From Lumbricus terrestris (taxonomy: Eukaryota; Annelida; Clitellata; Crassiclitellata; Lumbricidae): 64,000 nt of DNA. This document shows, piece after piece, positions 44,196-53,018 of the stretch (its first letter is position 1; each line of letters starts with the position of its first letter). Below the pieces are notes generated by a model that was given only the letters and a program-made list of their open reading frames with translations, ran no database searches and was not told the DNA's origin. The stretch is from assembly GCA_949752735.1 (NCBI GenBank), contig OX457050.1, positions 44,149,284 to 44,213,283 on the forward strand, given 5' to 3'. A program made the position numbers and the translations under genes.

Positions 44196-44265
44196 GGTGG
44201 GGTCCATTGGACCCCAGGTGTGCTAAATGCGTTGTCGCGGAAGGTGTGCGTCATAGGGTTAACAC
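44196..44265. mobile_element. single TTAA-type (piggyBac-like) element end
   Basis: GGGGTCCATTGGACCCC (a perfect palindrome but for the centre) lies about 45 bp before CATAGGGTTAAC. This is the same layout (palindrome, then CCCTNNN, then TTAA) as the ends at 22564, 27899 and 15239. The matching left end was not located. Confidence 0.5.
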
Positions 44266-44351
44266 AAGTTGTGAAGCACCAAGAAGTTCCTTTCACAACA
44301 GTAAGCCTACTGTTACACTGGACAACAAATTTTTACAAAAGTCATGTTACA

Positions 44352-45257
44352 TTTCCCCCCCCGGACATTTCCCCCTCTGGACGTTTCCCCCCCTACCCTA
44401 GGACATTTCCCCCCCCCCGCCGTATGCAGAAACCATTTCTTTTATCGTCTTCAAAAACCCATTTTTTAACCAGAATATTTTCACCAATCCAGCTTCCATT
44501 TAAGCAAGAACATTTTTATCAATCCAGCTCCAATTTAAACAAAACTTTTTCATCAATCCAGCTTCCAGTTAAACACGAATATTTTCATCAATCCAGCTCC
44601 AATTTAAACAAAACTTTTTCATCAATCCAGCTTCCATTTAAACACGAATATTTTCATCAATCCAGCTCCAATTTAAACATGAATATTTTCATCCATCCAG
44701 CTTCCATTTAAGCATGAATATTTTCATCAATCCAGCTTCCATTTAAACAAGAATATTTTCATCAATCCCGCTCCGATTTAAACATGAATATTTTCATCAA
44801 TCCAGCTTCCATTTAAACAAGAATATTTTCATCAATCCCGCTCCGATTTAAACATGCATATTTTCATCAATCCAGCTTCCATTTAAACAAGAATATTTTC
44901 ATCAATCCTGCTCCGATTTAAACATGAATATTTTCATCAATCCAGCTTCCATTTAAGCAAGAATTTTTTCATCAATCCAGCTAAAATTTAAGCAAGAACA
45001 TTATGATCAATCCAGCTTCCATTTAAGTAAAATTTATTGTGTATCAATCCGGCTTCTTTTTAGCGAGAATTCTTTTAATAAATAATTTAACTTGTGTACT
45101 TAGCAACATTCAGCGGTCCGATGTTTTGATCTAAGGGGGGGGAAATGTCCAGGGGGAAATGTCCTAGTCGAAATCAGGGGGGGAAACGTCCAGAGGGGAA
45201 ATGTCCGGGGGGAAATGTCCGGGAGGGGAAATGTCCAGGGGGGAAATGTCCTACATC
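44352..45257. mobile_element. foldback element, GGACATTTCCCC ends
   Basis: The left array (44352-44418) holds GGACATTTCCCCC and GGACGTTTCCCCC units. The right array (45136-45257) holds about eight inverted GGGGGGAAATGTCC units. The interior (44460-45075) is about 17 tandem copies of a ~35-bp unit (ATTTTCATCAATCCAGCTTC, alternating with CAGCTCCAATTTAAAC variants), in places as a two-unit higher-order repeat. Inner right sequence CTTGTGTACTTAGCA also occurs in the element at 62834. The target duplication is unclear. Confidence 0.85.
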
Positions 45258-45310
45258 CGTCATTTCGGAGTCTTTTCCGAGACGAAGAGTCAAAATACAT
45301 CCGGACATAC

Positions 45311-46223
45311 GGTTCCATGACAATTCGGCGACAGACAATTCGGCGACAGACAATTCGGCGACAGACAATTCGGCGACAGACAATTCGGCGACTGACAATT
45401 CGGCGACAGACAATTCGGCGACAGACAATTCGGCGCCCAGACAATTCGGCGCCAGACAATTCGGCGCCAGCATGTAAATTTATTAAAATCTTGAACACCA
45501 TAATTATTAAAGACAGAGTCTAATTTGCGATTTCTGTTTAATAGTGAACTAATCATGTTTTCTGCGTAAATATTCTTGCTTAAATGGAAGCTGGATCGAC
45601 GAAATATTCTTGCTTAAATGGAAGCTGGATTGAAGAAAATATTCTTTCTTAACTGGAAGCTGTGTTGAAGAAAAAATTCTTGCTTAGATGGAAGCTGGAT
45701 TGAAGAAATATTCTTGCTTAAATGGGAGCTGGAGCGAAGAAAATATTCTTGCTTAAATGGAAGCTGGATTGAAGAAAATAGTCTTGCTCAACTGGAAGCT
45801 GTATTGAAGAAAATAGTCTTGCTTAACTGGAAGCTGGATTGAAGAAAATATTCTTGCTTAACTGGAAGCTGGATTGAAGAAAATAGTCTTGCTTAACTGG
45901 AAGCTGGATTGAAGAAAATATTCTTGCTTAACTGGAAGCTGGATTGAAAATAATATTCTTGCTTAAATGGAAGCTGGATTGAAGAAAATAGTCTTGTTTT
46001 ACTGGAAGCTGGATGAATGGAAACAGTCTTGCTTAAATGGAAGCTGGATTGAATAAAAGATTCCGTTTGATGTTCGTCATAAAACGACGCGCGAACGGCG
46101 CCGAATTGTCTGTCGCCGAATTGTCTGGGCGCCGAATTGTCTGTCGCCGAATTGTCTGTCGCCGAATTGTCAGTCGCCGAATTGTCTGTCGCCGAATTGT
46201 CTGTCGCCGAATTGTCTTGTCAC
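45311..46223. mobile_element. foldback element, GACAATTCGGCGACA ends, TSD
   Basis: The left array (45319-45472) has about eleven 15-bp units, GACAATTCGGCGACA. The right array (46098-46216) has eight inverted units (TGTCGCCGAATTGTC). CCGGACATACG occurs directly outside both ends (45301-45311 and 46223-46233) and includes an 8-9 bp target duplication. The interior (45585-46060) is about 14 copies of a ~35-bp unit (TTAACTGGAAGCTGGATTGA), in the opposite orientation to the neighbouring element at 44352-45257. Confidence 0.9.
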
Positions 46224-46357
46224 CGGACATACGAACATACAAAGAAACGGAGGGACAAAGCTTGAGAAATCTATTAAAGATGTTATGTAGGCCTAATGTA
46301 AATCCTCGAAAATTTATTAGCGCCCACAAAAGTCACGCCAAGGAGACCAGTTCATTC

Positions 46358-47412
46358 ACCGGTGTAAAGGTTTCAAATTACCCCCTCCTAAACATTACCC
46401 CCCGGTAACTTGAAACCGGTTTCAGATTACCCCCTAGGGGTAATCTGAAACCGGTTTCATCCTACCCCCCCGGTTTCAGGTTACCTCCCTCTGAATTCCG
46501 AATGAATTCCGTATATCCAGTTTCCATTTCACCTACAGAGAACCTTCATCCAGCTTCAATTGCACCTACAGAGAACCTTCATCCAGCTTCCATTTCTCAA
46601 GCGTCGTTTTCGTCAATCCAGATTCTATTTCACTTACAGAGAACCTTCATCCAGCTTCCATTTCTCAAGCGTCGTTTTCGTCAATCCAGCTTCTATTTCA
46701 CCTATATAGAACCTTTATCCAGCTTCCATTTCATCAACAGAGAACCTTCATCCAGCTGCCATTTCACAAAAGTTGTCTTTGTCAACCCATTTAATTAAGT
46801 GTTAGACATACAAAAAACAAAGACTCTGGATTGACGAAAACATCTTTGGTGAAAATGGCTGCTGGATGAAGGTTCTCTGTAGGTGAAATAGAAGCTGGAT
46901 TGATGAAAACAACTTTCGTGAAATGGCAGCTGGTTGAAGGTTCTCTGTAGATGAAATGGAAGTTGGATGAAGGTTCTTTGTAGGTGGGTGAAATAGAAGC
47001 TGGATTGGCGAAAACGACGCTTGAGAAATGGAAGCTGGATGACGTTTCTCTACAGGTTAAATAGAAGCTGGATGAAGGTTTTCTGTAGGTGAAATAAAAG
47101 CTGTATTGACGAAAACAACGCTTGAAAAATGGAAGCTGGATTAAGGTTCTCTGGTTGAGAAATGGAAGCTGGATGAAGGTTCTCTAGAGGTGAAATGGAA
47201 CTGGATAAAGGTTCTCTAGATGTGAAACAGAAGCTGGCTGAATGTATTATATGGGGGTAACCTGAAACCGTAGGGGGTAGGATGAAACCGGTTTGAGATT
47301 ACCCCCGAGGGTAACTTGAAACCGGTTTCAGATTACCGGGGGGTAATCTCAAACCGGTTTCAAGTTACCGGGGGGGTAATGTTTAGGAGGGGGTAATTTG
47401 AAACCTTTACAC
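46358..47412. mobile_element. foldback element, GGTTTCAAATTACCCCC ends
   Basis: The left end is GGTGTAAAGGTTTCAAATTA, then CCCCCTCCTAAACATTACCC and repeated GAAACCGGTTTCA units (46358-46490). The right end (47250-47412) is the inverted set. The left half interior (46510-46790) carries CCTTCATCCAGCTTCCATTT units and the right half (46826-47240) the complement (GAAGCTGGATGAAGGTTCTC), so the whole element folds back over arms of about 500 bp. The end sequence matches the palindrome at 41838-42741. Confidence 0.88.
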
Positions 47413-47419
47413 CGGCACT

Positions 47420-47900
47420 AGGCTATATCAAATAAAGTCCGCAATCATAGTCAGAGAGCTCTGTCTTATTCGTTGCGGTACTGGATGAAAGGTCTTTCAC
47501 AGTTTGTATTGTTGACAAATCCTTATCGTCAGCATGGTCGTCATATTCATTCACAGTGGTAAACCTAGCTATTTATTGAAATTCCTTCCAAAATCTCTAT
47601 TACCTATCGTTTTTAATCCAAGTCTTTTATGCTATTGTTCTACAGCAGTGCTCATTTTATGCACATTCAGATTGCTACAACGGCGATCAGTCGTTTTACG
47701 AAAGGATCATTCCTTGTGTCATTTTCGTCCTTTCAGTTGGCGTCCTCTGTGTCTTTTCAAACGACCTTTCAGTTTCAGATGATGACTACATGAATTTTTT
47801 TGCTATACAATAATAAAATACATGGAACATATCATATCTGCTGTAGGTTCTTATCTTAAATTGCCAATTCTCACAATTTATTTGGTTTTTCTTCAGTGTG
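47420..47900. other. no gene seen
   Basis: Short frames with no family motifs. No repeat recognised. Confidence 0.4.
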
Positions 47901-48138
47901 GGATCTTAACCCATTAATGCCCAACTTTTTTTTTGGATCTCAAACACAATTTAAGGTAAAATCCCATGCCAGAACACGAAATATAGCTTCAGTTTTTAAT
48001 TTGTTGCTGCAGTTTTGTCATAATATGGTTTTGAAGTCATGTTCCACTTGTGGAACATTGGGCACATGCAATACCCATTATTTGTTATATGCAACTTCAA
48101 CATCGCATTCATCAAACAATTCTTATGATCATAACAGA

Positions 48139-48462
48139 GTATGTATGTATGTATGTATGTATGTATGTATGTATGTATGTATGTATGTATGTATGTATGT
48201 ATGCATGTATGTATGTATGTATGTGTATGTAATGTATACGTATGTATGTATGTATATATGTATGTATACGTATGCATGTATGTATGTATAGGTATGTATG
48301 TATGCACATATATGTATGTATATCTAAGCATGTATGTATGTATATGTACGTATTTGTATGTATGTATTTATGTATGTATGTATGTAAACATGTATGTATG
48401 TATGTATGTATGTATGTATGTATGTATGTATGTATGTATGTATGGGTGTATGTGTGTATGTG
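48139..48462. repeat. (GTAT)n microsatellite, ~320 bp
   Basis: Imperfect GTAT tract. It abuts and truncates the 3' end of the minus-strand gag-like ORF (48470-49258). Confidence 0.95.
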
Positions 48463-48469
48463 TAGATGT

Positions 48470-49258
48470 TGCCCCCCTTTGAAATCGCTCCGTGTCTCTT
48501 GGGACTGGCGCTTCTTCAGTGAGGGCCCCTCCCCCGTTAGGGATCCACGTCTTCATGGGAACGGCCGGGAAGGGCGCTACCCCGACCCGTTTGAATACCG
48601 CCCCCAATCCGAATTCCGGGGGTCGACGATCGTCTTCAGGGGGTGAGCGGAAGCCTACCCGGTCCAGCAAAGCATAATCCCTGCGACTCCTTCCCCGAAG
48701 TCGCTCGCTACACCTTACCCTACTTCTGCTAGTCCGGGTTTCTTCTTCTGTGACGAGGGCCCGAGTGGTTATTTGGCCGGCAGAAAAATTATCTGCAATC
48801 CTATTTGTTTCAGGACCTGAGTTCGTATGCGATCGTCGATCTTGCAAACTCACCTCTCTTACCTCATTCAGTTCACCCAATCCATCCATTTCCATTTCCA
48901 GGTGTGGGCCAGGCATGGGCCGATCTCCCATATCTCTCCCGGAAATCTGCCTCCTCAACTCATCCTGATCATACATTAATTCATGCATTCGTCCCATCAC
49001 TTCACTCATACCGTCTCGTGTTTCTTCCATTCTTACATCCATATTTCTCACTCGTTCATCCATAGCTTTCGCTCTATCATCCATAGTTTTCACCCGTTCA
49101 TTCATCCCATTCAAAGTCTGCGTCAAACGTATCAACATAATCTCGGTCTGCGTCATAGGCGATGCCACAGTCATATTGGGCCTATCTATACACGCATTCG
49201 CATCGTCTTCAACATCATCATCAGTCATTCCCATACGCAACAAAGATGAGACTGACAT
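48470..49258 (-). CDS. gag/ORF1-like coiled-coil protein, truncated by microsatellite
   Basis: From ATG at 49258 about 262 codons are open before the frame runs into GTAT repeat. Residues about 45-110 form a strong heptad-like coiled coil rich in M, R, D and E (LNGMNERVKTMDDRAKAMDE, then VRNMDVRMEETRDGMSEVMG). An acidic N-terminus and a charged, Arg/Ser-rich C-terminal region (TRTSRSRVRCSERLRGRSRR) follow. No CCHC knuckle, protease or RT is present. Its position behind an LTR-like, TATA-containing region on the same strand suggests the gag or ORF1 of a retroelement, but I do not recognise the family. It could instead be a host exon. Confidence 0.5.
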
Positions 49259-49479
49259 TGCGGAATAAATCCTTTTGTATTGAATAAAGCGGATATATGG
49301 ATTGCACTAATCTAACAAGAATAATCGCACGCTAATAATAATAATGGTAGAATTAACGTTCGGTCTACACAGTCGTCAGGTCACTAAGTTATTCTGCTTT
49401 CGCTAAAGTTATTCTGCTTTCGCTATCGGTCTGGCTGTTGCAAGGCGCGGCGGCCGTATAAATTGGGTAAATCTCACGC

Positions 49480-50300
49480 CCGGGGAAATTCCCTTACTCA
49501 CCACAATGTCCTCACAAAAACAGCTGACGCGGTCAATAACAGAACAGAAATTACACACAGAATCGCCTCGGTCCGACTCCTAAGAATTTCGTGCTTTCCG
49601 TCGTTTCACTCACACATGGAAGAAGAATTCCGTGCAGTACTTTGCTCCTGTACGACGTTATTCGCTTCCATCACGTTTCACACGACGGCCTAAACTACAG
49701 ACTTAATGCACTTGCCTTATTCTCAATAATCTCACAATCACGATTCAATCGAAGACCATAACTACAGACTAATTCTTCTCGATAATAACTCAATAATTTC
49801 GCAATAAGCTTCACTTCACGATTCAATCGAATGCCTAAACTTACAGCCTTAAATTCACACTATATAACGCAATGATTCCAGACGAAGGCCTAACTATACT
49901 TAAATTCTTTCGCTTAAAACACAATAATACTCATGGTTCACGAAGACGGACGTCTACGGGCACAACCCATTCTCGAAGTGAATTCCAGGTTCCACTGGCG
50001 AAGCTCTCACGTCGACACGTTTTCTGGCGAAGACGGCGTTTGGGCGATGCGGGGCCGTTTTATAGGCCTCCGACTCGTAGGGACGCGGGTGACGTCAGCA
50101 GCACGCTTGGCACGAGTCCAGGACACGAGGACGCTGCATTTCGGCCTCGAGTACAGTCGGTTAGGTCAGGTTGACCTAGGACTATGCTGAACACGTATCT
50201 ATCACGTGCATGCCCTACAGTTATCAAGAATTGGACCAGAAAAGCAGACCGTTGGCAGCTTCCTAAGTTCCTACATACAGCTCTATATAATCGGGCCAAC
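49480..50300 (-). mobile_element. LTR-like or 5' leader region of retroelement
   Basis: On minus, a GC-rich segment with CCTATAAAACGGCCCCGCAT (TATA-like) leads into AT-rich leader sequence containing two ~75-bp related units (TCGATTGAATCGTGA near 49825 and 49750), then GTGAGGACATTGTGGTGAGT, a possible LTR end and primer site, about 250 bp before the gag-like ATG. A second LTR was not found, so the assignment rests on layout only. Confidence 0.35.
50058..50064 (-). promoter_or_regulatory. TATA-like box of putative retroelement promoter
   Basis: TATAAAA on the minus strand, in a GC-rich setting, with the only sizeable downstream frame being the gag-like ORF 800 bp away. Confidence 0.35.
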
Positions 50301-50369
50301 GTTGCAATGGTCTTATTAAGGGATAATATAGCCTAATATTAATAATAATAAGACAATCTCTACTTTCTC

Positions 50370-50371
50370 AC

Positions 50372-50402
<31 letters not shown>

Positions 50403-50608
50403 TGTATGTATGTATGTATGTATTTGTATGTATGTGTATGCAATGCATATGTGTGTCTGTCTGTCTGTATGTATGTATGTCTGTCTGTATGTATGTATGT
50501 ATGTATGTCTGTATGTATGTATAAATGTATTATGTATGCATGTACATGTATCTATATATGCATACATATATGTATATGTATCGTAATCGTAATCGTAATC
50601 GTAATCGT
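50370..50608. repeat. (GTAT)n followed by (CGTAAT)n
   Basis: GTAT/GTCT tract to about 50580, then four or five CGTAAT units. The latter is the simple tail of the minus-strand LINE fragment that follows. Confidence 0.93.
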
Positions 50609-50990
50609 AAACTCGAGATTTCTAAAGCGCCACTCGAAAGCCAAGCGCAGGGCACCGGCTTATTCACGAGCGCTGCGTTGCGTTAGAAGGGTTGTCCATG
50701 AGAATAGTCCGTGGTGGTCCGGGTCGAGTTACCATTGGATCAGGATCAAATGCGTTGTGTTAGAAGGGTTGTCCGTGAGAGTAGTCCGTGGTGGTCCGGG
50801 TCGAGTTACCATAGGGTCAGAGGGGCGGAACAGCTACTAAGGTGGGTGTCGTCTGGGCCGGGAATTGGAGGGTGGAGGATCAGTTGAGATAGGGTAAGAG
50901 ATCGTGAAAAGGAGTGTCTTAAGTTTCGAATGAAAAGCCCGAGGTGTGATGGACAGAGGAGCCTGAGGAAGGTTATGGTGTGTGATTAGA
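50581..50990 (-). repeat. CR1-like LINE 3' end with (GATTAC)n tail
   Basis: On minus: a C-terminal coding remnant (ITPRAFHSKLKTLLF near 50930), then the 3' UTR, GGCGCTTTAGAAATCTCGAG and (GATTAC)n. Internally a ~78-bp block (GTTAGAAGGGTTGTCC through TCGAGTTACCAT) is tandemly duplicated (50677-50740 and 50759-50815). It matches 36690-36965. Confidence 0.75.
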
Positions 50991-51557
50991 AATGATGATG
51001 AAGGGACTGATGAAGGGTATGCATGTATGTATGCATGTATGTACATATAGTATTTACATATATGTATGTATATGCAGCGATGTTGTTAGCTGCAAGTCAG
51101 CATAGACTGGTACGTTAGCATGCAGCCTAGACTAACAGTGTTTACAGAAAAGGTATTGCTAGTGCCCAATGTTCCACAAGTGGAACATGTCAGACATGGG
51201 GGTGTTTATATAAAACCAGTGGTTGTAAATCAATATATGCTGAACAGACAGTGCTCATATAACAGGAAAAATCAAAATACAACAAATCTTACAGTTGTGG
51301 ATAGCTTACTTATTTTTTCCGGCGATTGAAACAAATGACATTTTATAATTGAACGTTTGCATAATTAAATAAATTGAGAAAACACTTATTTTTCGCTCAA
51401 CTTGGTAAAAAAATAGCAGAAACTGTAAACAAAAACATAGACCAACAATATATGTAGCATACAACAACAAAAAACAAAGTACAGGTAGTGGCCACCACTT
51501 TTAGTGGAATGTTCCACAAGTGGAACACTAGGCACTAATGGGTTAATGGTATTGCAG

Positions 51558-51786
51558 ATGATGTAAATGTAAATGTAATCGCATATTTATATAGCGGCTG
51601 TCTTATGGCTTCGACCCTGAGGGTGAGATCCTTCACCACCGCTACTCCACGTTTATATTGCGACCGAGCCACCCGCAGTAAAGATCCGAGAAATTAATCT
51701 CTGATAAACCGACCGACCGGGAATCGAACCCGGGCCGCCGGCGCGGCGAGCGGGCTGCTAACCCACTCGGCCACTGAGGATCCCTT
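51558..51786 (-). mobile_element. tRNA-derived SINE with LINE-like tail
   Basis: On minus from 51786: GGATCCTCAGTGGCCGAGTG (perfect A box TGGCCGAGTGGG), then CCCGGGTTCGATTCCCGG (perfect B box) 40 bp on, then about 100 bp of body and the tail CGCTATATAAATATGCGATT with (ATTTAC)n. The tail matches the GCGCTATATAAATT plus simple-repeat ends of the CR1-like LINEs here, the expected arrangement for a SINE mobilised by such a LINE. It lies immediately outside the TTAA at 51543-51546. Confidence 0.85.
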
Positions 51787-51789
51787 ATG

Positions 51790-53010
51790 ATGATTCCTTG
51801 GAAATTATTCAGTACACAAAATGTACTTATATGGTTTTCTCCTGCGTCGGCTCTTAATATGTGACACCCAAAGAAGAATAGGCCGACATAATAAAAATAC
51901 CATAAGCCGAAAAATAAACATAAAACAAAATAACTATAAGTCAACAAGTTACTATGCGAAAAAATGCACAATAAAGTTAGCATTTTGTTCACGATCATAA
52001 AAAACCGCTAACACATGAATTGCAGCAGTTAGCAAACAATTGACAGGAGAAATTTAAAAAAAAGTAATAAGAGTAAATCAAAGCATCATCAATTCCAAAA
52101 GGGCATTCAACAGATTTTCAGTTAAATTATTATCAGTGTGTTGCCCTTAACACAATTGTAAGAGTGCTGCCCTGATACATTTGCTGAGATTGAAAGTGGC
52201 ACATCGATGCATTGGGTGACTGCCTCACATCAGCTGACAAGAGACGACGGGTGTAGTAGCATCGGAAGAAGTCCAGCAATGAAACAAAATCAGTGTTCAA
52301 TGATTTGTTCATTCAATTATTCATTTAGTCTACTACAACTGTAAGAGGTTAGACAAGTGTGTGAACAATCAAGTTCTCATTGAATTACCCATTGAATTCA
52401 CTACAAGTAACAGGCCAGTAAAGTGTGCTAAGTAATTTTGTGTGTTGGATTAGTAAATGCATAAGAGTGCTATTAGAAATCCTGCTACACATGAGCAGGC
52501 AACACACCCGTGAATACAATTTAGATTTGACACTTAAACAATCAAGTTTCAAACACTGGAATATATTAAAGCGTTCACAATATCAATTTACAAATTCAAT
52601 AAGGATGTTCAACAGATTTTCAGTGTAGCAATGGAAAATACTTCAGTTTTAAATCTGATAGCTCTACATAATAGCTACCAACCAAAGGTTGCTGATTGCA
52701 AACTTTTAATAAAATTATATTCATTAAGAACAATTTGTCCATAGGTATTCCATTGCAATTGTACAAGAGAAAAACCATCATGGTCTTGTAAGCCTCGTAA
52801 AGAGCTCGGAAACAGTCCGCATAGAGTCCTCCTTTCAAATTAAAAAATAGACCATGGTCCCAAAGAGCAGCTGCAAGGGCATCATGATCCCGATTGGTCC
52901 AGTGGCGAAACCTGTCCATCAGATGGTGAAAATATGTATGTATCCCACTTCTATAACATACTCACTTAATGTTAAGTTGCTTCAATGAAGCTCAATCGCA
53001 AATAGTTGGA
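51790..53010. other. 3' flank of zinc-finger gene 2, no gene established
   Basis: A minus frame at 52620-52919 reads HWTNRDHDALAAALWDHGLF and is unlike its surroundings, but no family or splice sites support it. The 3' UTR of the zinc-finger gene probably occupies part of this stretch. Confidence 0.4.
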
Positions 53011-53018
53011 ATCATAAA

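Larger units (their letters stand above)
47906..51546. mobile_element. TTAA-flanked piggyBac-like element filled by later insertions
   Basis: Ends TTAACCCATTAATGCCCAA (47906) and, inverted, TTAACCCATTAGTGCCTAG (51546) match at 15 of 19 bases. TTAA is present at both. Subterminal palindromes TGTTCCACTTGTGGAACA occur at about 48041, 51168 and 51509, the inner pair being part of a ~25-bp inverted repeat (GTTCCACTTGTGGAACATTG). The interior contains GTAT microsatellites, a gag-like ORF with an LTR-like region, and a LINE tail, so the 3.6-kb span is composite. No transposase is seen. Confidence 0.72.

Noticed and set aside
45100..45556. Frames over the GACAATTCGGCGACA array (RRIVCRRIVC, DNSATDNSAT)
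   Set aside because: The 15-bp repeat translates into a five-residue repeat in every frame. It is the end of a foldback element.
49872..50190. Plus-strand frames over 49.9-50.2 kb
   Set aside because: Antisense to the GC-rich, TATA-containing leader of the gag-like unit. No motif.
51717..51786. tRNA gene on the minus strand
   Set aside because: A and B boxes are perfect, but the unit continues into a SINE body with a LINE-type tail and lacks a sensible anticodon arm. Called a SINE.
52620..52919. 99-codon minus frame with HWTNRDHDALAAALWDHG
   Set aside because: It looks less repetitive than most and could be an exon, but no family, splice sites or paralogue in the window support it.
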